Shown piece by piece: positions 31,476-41,946 of a DNA stretch of 64,000 bases; the first letter of the stretch is position 1, and the number at the start of each line of letters is the position of its first letter. Location of the stretch: positions 42,473-106,472 of the forward strand of contig MSJI02000576.1 in assembly GCA_001931905.2 (NCBI GenBank). The letters run 5' to 3'. A program made the translations under genes and the position numbers. The notes beneath the pieces were generated by a model. It was not told where the DNA came from and did not search any database. It saw only the letters and a list, made by a program, of their open reading frames with translations. This stretch comes from Cladosporium sp. IMV 00045. Its lineage: Eukaryota > Ascomycota > Dothideomycetes > Cladosporiales > Cladosporiaceae.

Positions 31476-32715
31476 GATTGTTGTGTGGTGTTGTGGTTGT
31501 TGTGGTGGTGGTGGATCGATGTGTGTTGAGATTGGTTGGATGCGAGAGTGGAAGCGAGAGTGATGAGCCGGAAGGCGCGTGTGTGTCTTGGATATGATTT
31601 GGATGTATGTGAAGTGGGAAAGAGAAAGGGAAAGAGGCAAGGGGAGGTGACTGATGAGGCTTATACAAAAAAAAAAGTTCACCTACAGAACAGCAACGCG
31701 CCTGCGACAGCCGGCAATGGACCAATCGTAGACTTTCCTCACTCACTCTGCGACAAAGTGGTGTGAGTAACACACACATAAGGGAGGGTTAATCTCCACC
31801 ACCACCGAAGGCCGGGGGCGCCTGTGTCGCACGCGATTGCGTGGTATGGATGTTGGGTGGGATCAAAGCGCGCAAAGACCAAGAGACCAGCAAGTCAACA
31901 AAAAAGGATCAGAAGCAGCAGAAAAAAGGGTTTTGCTCGCTGTTTCCCAGTTGGGCTTGCAGTGCCGGACCAGCCGCAGGTGCCGAGCGGCACCAAGTAA
32001 ACACGGCGCCACCCAACATAAATATAGCGTCGTCTTGTGTGATGAATAATGAGGCTGACCGTATTTTGTTGCAGTGGCTAATGGCGACGTGCATGAAGGG
32101 GCGATCTGTTGTATTCGCCTCCCGTGTGTTTTCTGTTGGGGGCGATATATTTCGCGTGATTTGTTAAACCAAGCTGCGGTCTCGGAGTCGGATAGAAAAT
32201 GATAATACGCGATTCGCGCGCGCACGGCAAAGACAGAATTTACGAGCTCTCAAATTGTAATTGATTCCTTCCAGAATTGTTGGCGGCCCGGCGCTAGATC
32301 GGCGAGACGTTGAGAGCTTTTTTTCCCTCTCTTGCGGCTGTGATTCAGCCTGTTTCTCCATAGGGCTGTCGCCTCGCCCGGCTGCCTCTCACCCTGATTT
32401 TTGTTGCGTTGTGCACGGCCGATATGACTCTTTTTGCCGAGAGATGTTGATGAGTCTTTTGTCAAGTCCGAGATCGCGCATTTTTGCATAATTCTGGTTG
32501 ATGCGAGTAGGTGTTCGGGTTGTGGAGAAATCCGGCTGAAATGATGTTGTCCTTGGCTAATACGGTAATAATGATTCTGTGATCGGTAGGAGAGTCGTGA
32601 GGGCAAATGTGCGTCGAACTCGTTCAATATTGCATTGGCAATAAGTACTGTAGGTCTAGTAGCACAGCTTCCTGCCTGCACTCCGTCCAGTAATCCGGAA
32701 TGAGAAAATCATTGC
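31476..32715. other. Intergenic spacer, copy 2 equivalent of 16114-17365
   Basis: The spacer aligns with copy 1 over most of its length, including the region around 31680-32470. No ORF is shared with copy 1. The poly(A) run is only about 10 nt here versus 18 in copy 1. Confidence 0.5.
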
Positions 32716-33821
32716 TCAGAAGTCCTTCCAAGCCTCCAAATCTTTCCAGTCTGGCAACACCATAGGCAAGTTCTCAGGCAACTGGTCCGGCCACGTCCTC
32801 GCGATCAAAGCCATCAGTTCGTTGAAGAGGACTTTGTAGCCTTCAGGAGTGAGATGGAGGCCTAGGATGTTAGGTTAGTCTTAATTCCACGCAGCCAGAA
32901 CAGCTTCCACAGCAAGAAAACGCCAATCTGGCCATCCAATCCATACTCACCATCAGAGAAGAACCCCCTCAACACCTCATTCTCCGGCGCCTCCTCACAA
33001 CCAGGCAACGGACCCGTCCACCCCTCCACCCACCCCGCCGCCCTCATCATCGCACTCCAAACATCACAAACAACCACTCCCCTCTCCCTCCCCACCCGTC
33101 TCACAGCCTCCGCATACTCAGCCGTCGTCTCAGCCTTCCGTCTCAATCCGTCAAAATCGGGAATATTCCCATGGTCGGTGGCGCGGAGCATGCGCTCGTC
33201 GATGGCGGGGGGCGTGATGAGGATGATGCGCAGGTCTGGTCGGTTGGTGATGTGAGGGTGGGAGAGGATGGTGTGTAGGTTGGTTTCGTAGGCTGAGAGG
33301 GGGATGTGTTGTTGGGGTCCGCCGGGGGTGCAGGGGAGGCGGGAGTCGTTGGCGCCTGGGTTGGGGTGTTAGGAGGTTGTGATGTTCGTTGGTTGGAGTG
33401 TGAGGATTGGGTACCGAAGAAGATGGTTAGGAGGCGGAGGTTCTGGCTTGAGGGTGGTGGGATGGCTTGTGGGAGGATCTTGGTTTGTTAGTGGTTGTTC
33501 GTATGGATTGATTGACTTTGTTGTAATCGGCTCATGAGTGGCGAGGTGTGGTATGGATAGTCGTGATCGTTGGATGGAAGCCTTCTATGCACATACTTTG
33601 ACCGCCTGAGCAGTATTATAACCACTGAGGCCACGGCTAGGGGATTGTTAGTTCCAACCTCTCATCCTCAAACGATCACGCCTCGACAAGAAGCCGATTT
33701 ACTTGATCACGTCGAGTCGACGAGCATATCGATCACTCAGCTCAGCTCCGAAAGCAAATCCTCTCTGCTGCGAGAAGGAGTGCTGAGTGATGCTGTCTCC
33801 GAAGAGGAGGAATTGATCCAT
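32716..33821 (-). CDS. SGNH/GDSL hydrolase, isoamyl acetate-hydrolysing esterase-like (copy 2)
   Basis: The same five-exon structure as copy 1 can be read: MDQFLLFGDSITQHSFSQQ, then NRGLSGYNTAQAVK, then ILPQAIPPPSSQNLRLLTIFFG, GAND and the DGLHL-containing last exon ending in KDF. All four SGNH blocks are intact, so this copy should be functional. Differences from copy 1 are scattered (for example Ala-Gln for Glu-Lys after YNT, Ile for Val before LPQ). Confidence 0.87.
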
Positions 33822-35314
33822 CTCTCAATCAGGAAAGAGGGCGGGAGCCAGAAGAATCGGAAGGGGAATGTTAATTTGAATATATATAATGAGGATGTTT
33901 GGTGGATAAGGTAATAGGCGAGAAGGTATATCCAACTTCTTCCGTTTCCTCCTCGCTTTGGGCTCCACTATTCGACTGCCTCGGGCTACACCGGGTTCTG
34001 GCATAGCAAACAATACTTGAACGCCGTAAGGCCGAGGAGGGCTGGTGTGAGGGCGTACAGTTGATGTCGGACGTGAAAATGTTCATAGTGTATTTGATGT
34101 TCGCTCTCTACCTTTCATTAAATTCCTAGGGCCCGGTCCCGGTCAGGACGCGGATGCTGTCGTCGAGTACATGCAGCTCTAGATATAAGGGTCTACTTCT
34201 GTCAAGTACATGTACGCTCCCCTTTTGATTTCTTGCAGAACTACATCGACAGGATACCTAGGTAACACAAAAAACCACGCAAGCGCGCAGGATTCCTGCG
34301 TCTTGTGATGCATCCCCGGCGCATGGAGCGCATGTGCAGAATACCCACCTCGCATTACCGAAGATGGACGCGAGCAAGCGAACGCGTTATCTGACCGCCC
34401 TACACACCCATAGTCAAGACGACTGACGTCGCTCTGCAGGTGTTAGACGCGCCAGCAGATCTTGCGTGTGATGGCATACCGAGGATGGCGCATGTATGGT
34501 AGCAGGCGAGACAGGCAGACAGGGTTCAAGGCGAAACTAAACACGACGTCGACAGGGTGAAGGATCATCAGAAGAGCCTTTAGCCCTGCGTTTGCCGCGC
34601 AGTGACTATAGATACATTCCTTTTAGTGTGGGGGGATCTCTTTCTTGACATTCTTTGAGACAAATATCGCTCTCACCTCTCTTACCCGGTCGTGCTCCGC
34701 GACTCGAGTCTGGTCAGCTGCTCAAGATGCCCGTACTGGTGTGTGCGCTACCGTCGAACCATGACCAACGAACGGCACTTTGCCAGATGCACTAGTCGGT
34801 TCGAGTGACCGACTCTCCTACTTCCCACTGCTCGTTTCTCCCACCCTCGTCTCCGGTAGCTGGCGGTGTGGCTATAGGTGGAACTCTACATGAACTCCCT
34901 GCTAAACAAACCACGCAACTCTGCCACTACTGCCGCCTTGCCCTTTGCTAAGCCTGCACTGCGTACACCTCCCTCCCCTCTACAACACCCTCTTATCAAT
35001 TACTATCTCCCACCGCGGCTTCACTGTGGCATATGATCGGTCCGCCAGCCTAGTCCGGTCCACTTCCTCTTCCACCCCGTGGGGGTCTTCCATGTTCTTA
35101 TGTCACCGTGGCTATGCCCGACTGATGCCTCATCCCTCCCGTCCTTCGACTCACGCTCCTTGGTGTTTCAGCTCCGCCCAGGCAGAGCTCCATGCTCACC
35201 TGATATACACTCCGGTGGGCCTTATACACAGCAGTGCGCTCCGCTAGATCCATAGCACGTCCTAGCATGCACCGTGCAGCTGCACGAAGCCCTGCACTTC
35301 CACGGTGATACATC
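33822..35314. other. Divergent intergenic region, copy 2 equivalent of 18480-19984
   Basis: This region holds the promoters of the esterase and CLC genes. The half nearest the CLC gene (about 34375 onward) is the conserved block listed separately. Confidence 0.5.
34375..35314 (+). promoter_or_regulatory. Conserved noncoding block upstream of the CLC gene, copy 2
   Basis: This is the counterpart of 19050-19984. Conservation is higher than in the adjacent coding sequence over parts of it, with small indels near 34610-34740. It has no shared ATG-initiated ORF. Confidence 0.5.
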
Positions 35315-38230
35315 ATGCCTAAATCAGTAGCATCTTATCGCTCTTATGAGACAGATCACCCTCCCGGCGACTACTCGCCCTCTGACGATGAAGAAACCAG
35401 ACACCGCCAGGAAGAGGCCATCCGCAACACGCAGCGTAATGCTCAGGCCGGCGTGCCCACTTCGCCAGTCCTCCCACGAACAGCATCGTCCTACACCACA
35501 CACTCCGACTTCCACGGCGGCATGATGTCCCGCTCACAACTCTCCGAGCACGACCGACTGCTCCTCCATCCGGACATGTCGGCCAGCGGGTACAGGACCA
35601 TGCCGACAAGCATGCCTGCAACACCTCGACGACGGCTCAGCAGGAGGACGAGTTTTGCCAACAGCATGCGTTTGAGAGGACAGAGCAGACGAGGTTCATT
35701 CGTTCGAAAAGTGTCAAGAGCTCTAAGAGGCGCCGACGGAACACTCGAGGGGGAAAACGATGAAGTAGACCCGCCTCTCTCGGCTTCATACATAGACGGG
35801 AGGGTGTGGTACGATCAGTTCACGTCCACAGACTGGGTCCACGACAGCATAGCAGATGCATACAGAGTCAAAGAGCTACGGATGAGAAAGGATTGGAGGG
35901 GATTGTTGGCTTCACATTTTGATGGTGCTCAAGGCTGGATCCTCGTGGCCATCATTGGCATCCTCGTGGCGGGTATCGCCTACTGTATCGACGTGACTGA
36001 GGCCGCCATATTCGATTTCAAAACGGGATACTGTTCCAGCAACTGGCGGTACAGCAAACGAAAGTGCTGCGCTGGAGCTAGTGTTTGCAAAGAGTGGTGT
36101 CGCTGGTCTGGACTTGTCAGTCCTGAGAGCGACGAAAAGCTCTGGTCTGACTTCGCTGCTTTCTTCATTTGGGTCGTTGTGTTGAGTTTGCTCGCCTGCT
36201 GGATTACCCTGCAAACCAAGACGACTATCACATCCGCCGTCTCCTTGTCAACTTTGGACGAAAACCTAGGTGCCGACCCACACAGTCAGGGCAAGACCAG
36301 TGAAGATCAGGATGATGGGCTTGCCCATGAAAGACGCTTCGCCGCCGCTGCGAGGAGGCCGCCTATGGTTTACTATCCTGCTGCAGGCTCTGGTGTCGCT
36401 GAGGTCAAAGTCATCTTGTCTGGTTTCGTTCTTCACGGATATCTTGGTGTCAAAACACTGGTATTCAAAGCTCTTGGATTGATCCTGAGTGTGGCTTCCG
36501 GCCTCTCGATTGGCAAAGAAGGCCCGTACGTTCACGTCGCTGCTTGTGTTGGAAACATCTCTTGTCGTCTTTTCAGTAAGTACCGACAAAACGACGGGAA
36601 ACGTCGTGAGGTGTTATCCGCGTCTGCAGCTGCTGGAGTGGCTGTCGCCTTTGGTGCCCCTATCGGCGGAGTCCTCTTCAGTCTCGAAGAAGTGAGCTAT
36701 TATTTCCCTCCGAAGACGCTGTTTCGAACTTTCTTCTGTTGCATCGCAGCGGCGCTTTCTCTGCGTTTCCTGGATCCTTACGGTACCAGCAAAATTGTTC
36801 TGTTCGAAGTTCGTTATTTGACCGACTGGAGACTCTTCGAACTGATTGCTTTCATTGCCCTCGGCATTCTCGGAGGCGCTATCGGTGCTCTTTTCATCAA
36901 AGCAAGTCGCGTGTGGGCGACAACGTTCAGGCGCCTGCCAGCCATCAAAAAGTACCCCATGTTTGAGGTGCTCCTTGTCGCCATGCTTACCGGTATTGTC
37001 AGCTTTTGGAACAGGTACACACGTCTTCCGGTGGCTGAGTTGCTATTCGAACTTTCTTCGCCATGTGATTCTTTCACGGACAGCGGAACCGGTCTCTGCC
37101 CGTCAGCGAAAAGAATCCCGGAGACTATCTGGTACTTGTGCTGGGCTTTTGTTGTGAAGGCGGTTCTGACGACGGTCACGTTTGGCATTAAAGTCCCGGC
37201 TGGCATCTACGTGCCATCAATGGTTGTCGGCGGCTTGCTGGGTCGTATCGTTGGTCATTCTGTGCAGTGGCTCACCATAACATACCCCCATTTTGGTCTT
37301 TTCGCGGGCTGTCCTGTGGATGGCAATCCGGAAGCTTGCGTCGTTCCAGGAGTCTATGCCCTCGTCGCCGCCGGCGCAACCATGTGCGGTGTTACCCGCC
37401 TCTCCGTCACTCTTGCTGTCATCCTCTTCGAGCTTACAGGCAGCCTTGAACACGTCCTGCCGTTCTCCTTGGGTGTCCTTATCGCAAAATGGACCGCCGA
37501 CGCGCTCGAGCCCTCAAGCATCTACGACCTCCTCACAGATATGAACTCCTACCCCTTCCTCGATTCCAAATTCCGCCCCGTCTTCACCACCGAGCTCGGC
37601 GACATCACCCCCGCCCCGCACCCCAACCACTTCATCGACATCTCCCACTCCCCTCTCGTCCCCGCCCACGAACTCCGCGCCAAACTAGACTACCTACACA
37701 TGGCCGGCGAGCTGGACGGCGGCCTCCCCATTCTCCGCAACGGGATTTTAGTAGGTCTCATCCCGGGCCCAGACCTCGAATTCGCTCTCGACAGCCTCGA
37801 AGTCGAAGGTCCCACTCTCTGCCTCATGAGCCACCAAGACCGCTGGCTGGACCCCAATCGCCACCGCGGCGGCGACGCCGCATCCATCGAATCCGACAGC
37901 GACTCGGAATTCTACGCCTTCGGCAACCCCTCCAGCAGCGCCGCCGAACCCTTGCTCGCTTCCCAGCAGCGTGAAAGGGAGCAGCAAGAGTCGGGAGAAG
38001 ACCAACAGCAAGACCAACAGCAGCGGCGCGACCTGACGGATTTCACGCCTTACATCGACGCCGCGCCCGTGTCGCTGGAGATTTGCTCCCCGATGGATTT
38101 GGTCTACGAGTGTTTCGTGAAGCTGGGGCTGAGGTACATTTGCGTTTTGAGAGAGGGGAGGTTCGTGGGGCTGGTGCATAAGAAGGCTTTTGTCAAGTAT
38201 TGTAGGGAGGTGCATGAGGAGGAAAGGTGA
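35315..38230 (+). CDS. CLC-type voltage-gated chloride/proton exchanger, 971 aa (copy 2)
   Basis: This copy is intronless and collinear with copy 1. All filter motifs (GSGVAEVK, GKEGPYVH, GVLFSLEE, GIYVPSM) and both glutamates are conserved. Changes are few in the membrane domain (for example Ala to Ser in CVGNIxC) and denser in the linker between the two CBS domains, where two residues are lost. The pattern is that of a functional allele or homeologue under purifying selection. Confidence 0.93.
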   Translation: MPKSVASYRSYETDHPPGDYSPSDDEETRHRQEEAIRNTQRNAQAGVPTSPVLPRTASSYTTHSDFHGGMMSRSQLSEHDRLLLHPDMSASGYRTMPTSMPATPRRRLSRRTSFANSMRLRGQSRRGSFVRKVSRALRGADGTLEGENDEVDPPLSASYIDGRVWYDQFTSTDWVHDSIADAYRVKELRMRKDWRGLLASHFDGAQGWILVAIIGILVAGIAYCIDVTEAAIFDFKTGYCSSNWRYSKRKCCAGASVCKEWCRWSGLVSPESDEKLWSDFAAFFIWVVVLSLLACWITLQTKTTITSAVSLSTLDENLGADPHSQGKTSEDQDDGLAHERRFAAAARRPPMVYYPAAGSGVAEVKVILSGFVLHGYLGVKTLVFKALGLILSVASGLSIGKEGPYVHVAACVGNISCRLFSKYRQNDGKRREVLSASAAAGVAVAFGAPIGGVLFSLEEVSYYFPPKTLFRTFFCCIAAALSLRFLDPYGTSKIVLFEVRYLTDWRLFELIAFIALGILGGAIGALFIKASRVWATTFRRLPAIKKYPMFEVLLVAMLTGIVSFWNRYTRLPVAELLFELSSPCDSFTDSGTGLCPSAKRIPETIWYLCWAFVVKAVLTTVTFGIKVPAGIYVPSMVVGGLLGRIVGHSVQWLTITYPHFGLFAGCPVDGNPEACVVPGVYALVAAGATMCGVTRLSVTLAVILFELTGSLEHVLPFSLGVLIAKWTADALEPSSIYDLLTDMNSYPFLDSKFRPVFTTELGDITPAPHPNHFIDISHSPLVPAHELRAKLDYLHMAGELDGGLPILRNGILVGLIPGPDLEFALDSLEVEGPTLCLMSHQDRWLDPNRHRGGDAASIESDSDSEFYAFGNPSSSAAEPLLASQQREREQQESGEDQQQDQQQRRDLTDFTPYIDAAPVSLEICSPMDLVYECFVKLGLRYICVLREGRFVGLVHKKAFVKYCREVHEEER

Positions 38231-38994
38231 TCACTTTTGACTTTCTCTTTGGGTTCTGGGTTTGTTTGTCTGTTTGTCTCGTTTTCGAGGGGCGCATTGG
38301 GCTGGTTGTTTTTGAGGGGATTTGCTTTTGCATTTCTGCGTTTTGCATGTGGGTCTGTCTGATTTGGTTCTTTGGTTTGATGATGAATGCAGTCGAGCGT
38401 TCCTAGCGAGTGTGAGTTTTTTTGGAGGTTTGCTTGCAGGGTTGCAGAACAATCACAGGCACGAGTAGCATGAATTCATCGAATCATCTGCAATATCTCG
38501 TTGATTTCTTTTTGCACATCTTTTCCGGCTTCACCGATGAGAGAGGCTTTCCTACTTCGATTCCGCTCTCGTCCTTCATAATTATTAGTCTCGAGACGCA
38601 TCCGGGTTTTCTTCATTCTTCATTCCCGTAAGGTACCTACATACAAATAGGCAAGAGTTTGCAATCGCAAAAGCATTGTGTTCATTATCCACCTTTCACC
38701 CCATTTTCACACACATGATATCAAAAGTGCAAGCCTTCTGTCCTTTCGTCCTCTCGTCCTCGGCTCTGTGCAAGTCTCCGCGTTAGGAGGCCCTCTGTAA
38801 GCACCCCTATTGACCTCACAACCTCTCATCTGCCACGATGGGATTCCATGCTCTGTCCACTATTCATTTCACAGCTTACTGCTCCTCTGCGGCCTATGTA
38901 TCGAAACAACATCGTCAGCTCACAACTCCAGTCTCTCACTCAATAATCAAACATCCAGAGGGGGGGGGGGGGGGGGGAAACAAAAGCTCAAAAC
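38231..38994. other. Convergent spacer with a poly(G) run, copy 2 equivalent of 22907-23626
   Basis: The spacer is poorly alignable with copy 1. It contains an 18-G homopolymer at 38960-38977, 17 bp past the RidA stop. No gene is seen. Confidence 0.55.
38960..38977 (+). repeat. Poly(G) homopolymer, 18 nt
   Basis: An uninterrupted G run just downstream of the RidA stop (minus-strand gene). The corresponding place in copy 1 is an A-rich, G-poor sequence. Length may be affected by sequencing error. Confidence 0.9.
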
Positions 38995-39721
38995 TCACAG
39001 CACCGCCTGACACTCAACCTCCACATCCGTCCCCAACGGCAGCTCTTTCGCCGCCACGCACGTCCTGCTCGGTTTCTGCTCGCCCCAATCGAAGGACTTG
39101 TAGACTTCATTCATCGCGGCGAAATCTTCCATGGAAGAGAGGAAAACGTTCACCTTGAACACGTGCTGCAGAGAACTTCCTGCTTCGCGGAGGATGTGCG
39201 AGAGGTTCGTGAGGGTTTGGTGCTGTTCTTCTCGTTAGTCCTGGAGGTGGAGCTTGGGGATTTGGTTGAAGGGTCGATGGGGGATGGAATGGTAAGGAAA
39301 GGTGTTTCTTAGGGTGTTTCTTACAGTCCGCTCTTTCACCGTGCCGGGGACGAGTTTGCCCGTTTGCGGATCGACGCCGATGGCGCCGGAGCAGTAGACG
39401 GCGTTGTTTGCTATTATGGCTTGGGAGAGGATTTCTGGTGGTTTTTGCGTTAGTGGTGTGGAGCTTGGTGTTTGTATGCCTGCTTGGGCGTGGCGGTTTG
39501 GAGGGAGGAGAGGGGGAGGGTTTGTGAGAATCGGGGAGGTTGATGTCGAGATTTCTCCTCTTTCTGTGGTAATGTATCTCTCTTTCGCACAATGATTCCT
39601 ATCACCTTGGGAATCCACGAGGGCATCAACAAGCCATGCATTGAAGTAACGAGATCCAAAGGTACATACCAGGCATCATCACCGGCGCCTTATCCGTCGT
39701 GACTTTTTGTTTGAGAGACAT
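38995..39721 (-). CDS. RidA/YjgF/Hmf1-family enamine/imine deaminase, 129 aa (copy 2)
   Basis: Exons 39721-39670, 39434-39325 and 39222-38995 have exactly the same lengths as copy 1 (52, 110, 228 nt). The family motifs are intact. The last exon differs from copy 1 at several residues (for example HILREAGSSLQHVF versus HILHAAGSDLRHVF, and FLSSMEDFA versus FLADMGDFA), a higher protein divergence than in its neighbours. Confidence 0.88.
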
Positions 39722-40288
39722 ATTTGTGAACGATTCCAATCGAGTTTCGCGATCAGTATATCTTGAGAAGAGGATTAATCGGTTGTCAAAGATGTACAAG
39801 ATGCACGTAGGAAAAATACCTACATATAGTCACGACGCCCTACAACGCCCTACCTACCCGTCCTGGCCCTGTGAAGCTGCGCCGACCGAGGTGAAGTCCA
39901 AGGTCCACAGCGAAGGTGGAGAATGCCTGATAGGCTTTTTGGGATTGGCTGATTGGCTTCAAGATAAAAAAAGAGAAGAATATGCTCGGGTACTTGGGTT
40001 CAAAATTGTCAGACTTCAATGCGGAAATTCCTAGGCCACAACAGTGATTCCCAGCTACTCAGGAAAAGCGGCCGTCTAATAATTAGATGGGCTTCAACGC
40101 AATTTGTACAAGTTGAGAATTTGAAGGGGTGGGTGAATTTGAACACATCCAATGAAAAAATAGCTATAAACCTATCAAGACCGAAACCTCCCTTGATTCC
40201 GCGCAAAGACTCCATGCCAGCCAAACAAAAGCAAACACCCTTACAATCTGGTCGTTAAAGTAGATTGCCAGTCATACACACAAATTCC
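39722..40288. other. Spacer upstream of RidA and downstream of CPA1 (copy 2)
   Basis: The spacer aligns with 24354-24895; the stretch near 39830-39950 is nearly identical in both. No gene is seen. Confidence 0.5.
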
Positions 40289-41674
40289 CTACTCGTAAGA
40301 CATGATGTGCGCGGGGGCAACGCCAACACGCTCCTTGGCAAGCAGGTCGATCATGAGGGGATCAGGCCTGGAGCGGCCGCCGGTGAGGACGGCGTTGGCC
40401 TCCTTGTACTCGTTGACGGACTTGATGTAAGCGTCGAAGAGGTAGCTCGAGTCGAGAGGGCCGCCCTTGGCCTCGGGGTGGAACTGGGTGGAGAAGATGG
40501 GGCGGGACTTGTGGATGAGACCCTCGTTGGAGCCGTCGTTGAGGTTGGTGAAGTACTCCTTGAACTCGGACGAGAGGGTGGTGGGGTCGACGGCGTAACC
40601 GTGGTTTTGGGAGGTGATGTGGCACTTGCCGGTGAGGAGGTCGAGGGCGGGGATGTTGTGGGCGCGGTTGCCGTACTTCATCTTGATGGTCTCGGCGCCG
40701 GAGGCGATGGCGAGAAGCTGGTGGCCAAGGCAGATACCGAAGATGGGGATCTGCGAAGTTTCCATGAGCTTGCGGAGGTTGTCGGAGGTGCTGCGGCAGT
40801 GAGTGGGGTCACCGGGGCCGTTGGAGATGAAGACACCGTCAAAGTGGTGGGCGGACTTGTGGATCGGGAAGTCGTAGGGAACGCAAGTGACGGAAGCACC
40901 GCGGGAGACGAGAGAGCGGATGATGTTCTCCTTGACACCGCAGTCGACAAGGCAGACGTGGGCGTTGCCGTGGGGAGAGGGGATGTGGAAAGGTGCCTTG
41001 GTGGAGACCTTCTTGACAAGGTTGATGCTGGACGGGTCGTCGTAGGCCTCGTCCTCGTCGGCATCGTACTCCTCACCAACGGTGATCTTGCCGAGGGAGG
41101 AACCTTGCTCACGGAGGAAAGTGACAACATCACGAGTGTCGACGCCGGAAATGGCGGGGACACCCTCGCGAGCGCACCACTCTGCCAAGCTCTCGACGGC
41201 AGTCCAGTGGGAGTACTGAAGCGCAACGTCTGCAACAACAATGGCAGCAGCCTGGATGTTAGGGCTCTCAAAGTACTTGAAGAGACCATACTCATCACGC
41301 ATAGCTCCCGGGACACCGTAGTTGCCGATCAGCGGCTGGGTGAAGACCAGAATCTGGCCACGGTAAGACGGGTCGGTCATAGACTCGGGGTATCCGACGA
41401 GCGAGGTGGTGAAGACAGCTTCACCGCTGATGTTGGTCTTGGCTCCGAAGCTCTTTCCGTGGTAGATGGGACCATCCTTGATGGTGAAGGTGGCACGCTC
41501 GAAGCAGGGCTTGGTGGACCTGGTGGAGGTCGGCAGACGGGCGGAGTTCTCAGCGATGGTGGCATTAAACCTCATCTGCACGGCAGGGCGAGCGAAGCTC
41601 TTAGCGGTAAAGGTGGCGGTGGCCGACTTGAGGCCAGAGGCCGGTTTAAACATTCTGGCGAACATGATGGCCAT
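40289..41674 (-). CDS. CPA1: CPA1, carbamoyl-phosphate synthase arginine-specific small subunit, 461 aa (complete)
   Basis: The protein supplies ammonia from glutamine to the large subunit for carbamoyl phosphate in arginine synthesis. The basic, Ser/Ala-rich N-terminus ([14 protein letters not shown], up to about 38) looks like a mitochondrial presequence, as in filamentous fungi. The CPSase small-chain domain (about 50-190) includes [21 protein letters not shown] class I amidotransferase domain follows with Cys315 (FGICLGHQ), His399 and Glu401 ([10 protein letters not shown]). The coding part has no intron. The start is in a strong context (A at -3, G at +4) and is preceded by a spliced arginine-attenuator uORF (41742-41946), so translational repression by arginine is expected. 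Copy 1 of this gene is truncated at the gap. Confidence 0.96.
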   Translation of the reverse strand: MAIMFARMFKPASGLKSATATFTAKSFARPAVQMRFNATIAENSARLPTSTRSTKPCFERATFTIKDGPIYHGKSFGAKTNISGEAVFTTSLVGYPESMTDPSYRGQILVFTQPLIGNYGVPGAMRDEYGLFKYFESPNIQAAAIVVADVALQYSHWTAVESLAEWCAREGVPAISGVDTRDVVTFLREQGSSLGKITVGEEYDADEDEAYDDPSSINLVKKVSTKAPFHIPSPHGNAHVCLVDCGVKENIIRSLVSRGASVTCVPYDFPIHKSAHHFDGVFISNGPGDPTHCRSTSDNLRKLMETSQIPIFGICLGHQLLAIASGAETIKMKYGNRAHNIPALDLLTGKCHITSQNHGYAVDPTTLSSEFKEYFTNLNDGSNEGLIHKSRPIFSTQFHPEAKGGPLDSSYLFDAYIKSVNEYKEANAVLTGGRSRPDPLMIDLLAKERVGVAPAHIMSYE

Positions 41675-41741
41675 GGTGTAGGGTTTGGTATGTGGGTGGT
41701 TGTAGTAGTAGTTACGTCGTCCGGGATTTTTGGAACGGTCT

Positions 41742-41946
41742 TCAGTTCACCGAGGCCTTCCACAGGTGGTCGGAAATGTAGTCTATACCAATGCCACGTC
41801 AGCCAATGCCCTTGCAGTCATCCCATACTGGCGGTGTTTCCCATCTCGCATAGCTCCAACGGCGTGCGAATGACGGAGTGCTGGAGCTGAGGTGGATGAA
41901 TGGAGGTCGGCATACCTTGGGAGGTGAAGGTTGTAGGCGCAGACAT
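41742..41946 (-). promoter_or_regulatory. Arginine attenuator peptide (AAP) uORF of CPA1, 23 codons, interrupted by an intron
   Basis: Exon 1 (41946-41916) and exon 2 (41782-41742) join across a 133-nt GT-AG intron (41783-41915; GTATGC donor, CTGAC branch-like site). The joined peptide starts MSAPT and continues [18 protein letters not shown]. This matches the fungal AAP core (Neurospora arg-2 and yeast CPA1: S/T-x-Q-D-Y-x-S-D-H-x-W). The Asp needed for arginine-dependent ribosome stalling is codon 11, split G|AC by the intron. The uORF start is weak (T at -3) while the CPA1 ATG 67 nt downstream of the uORF stop is strong, fitting leaky scanning. The equivalent part of copy 1 is lost in the gap. 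Confidence 0.92.

Larger units (their letters stand above)
25758..41130. repeat. Duplicated 15.37-kb block, copy 2 (prefix of right contig)
   Basis: The block starts at the first base after the gap and matches copy 1 from 10486 onward, ending at 41130, the equivalent of 25737. Beyond 41130 the sequence is unique in the window (the 5' part of CPA1 and onward). See the finding on dovetail overlap. Confidence 0.95.

Noticed and set aside
40265..41890. A 541-codon plus-strand open frame opposite CPA1 (and a similar one at 24872-25933)
   Set aside because: It is antisense to the CPA1 coding region, arises from its GC-rich codon use, has a low-complexity Val/Gly/Asp composition, and one version runs through the gap Ns.
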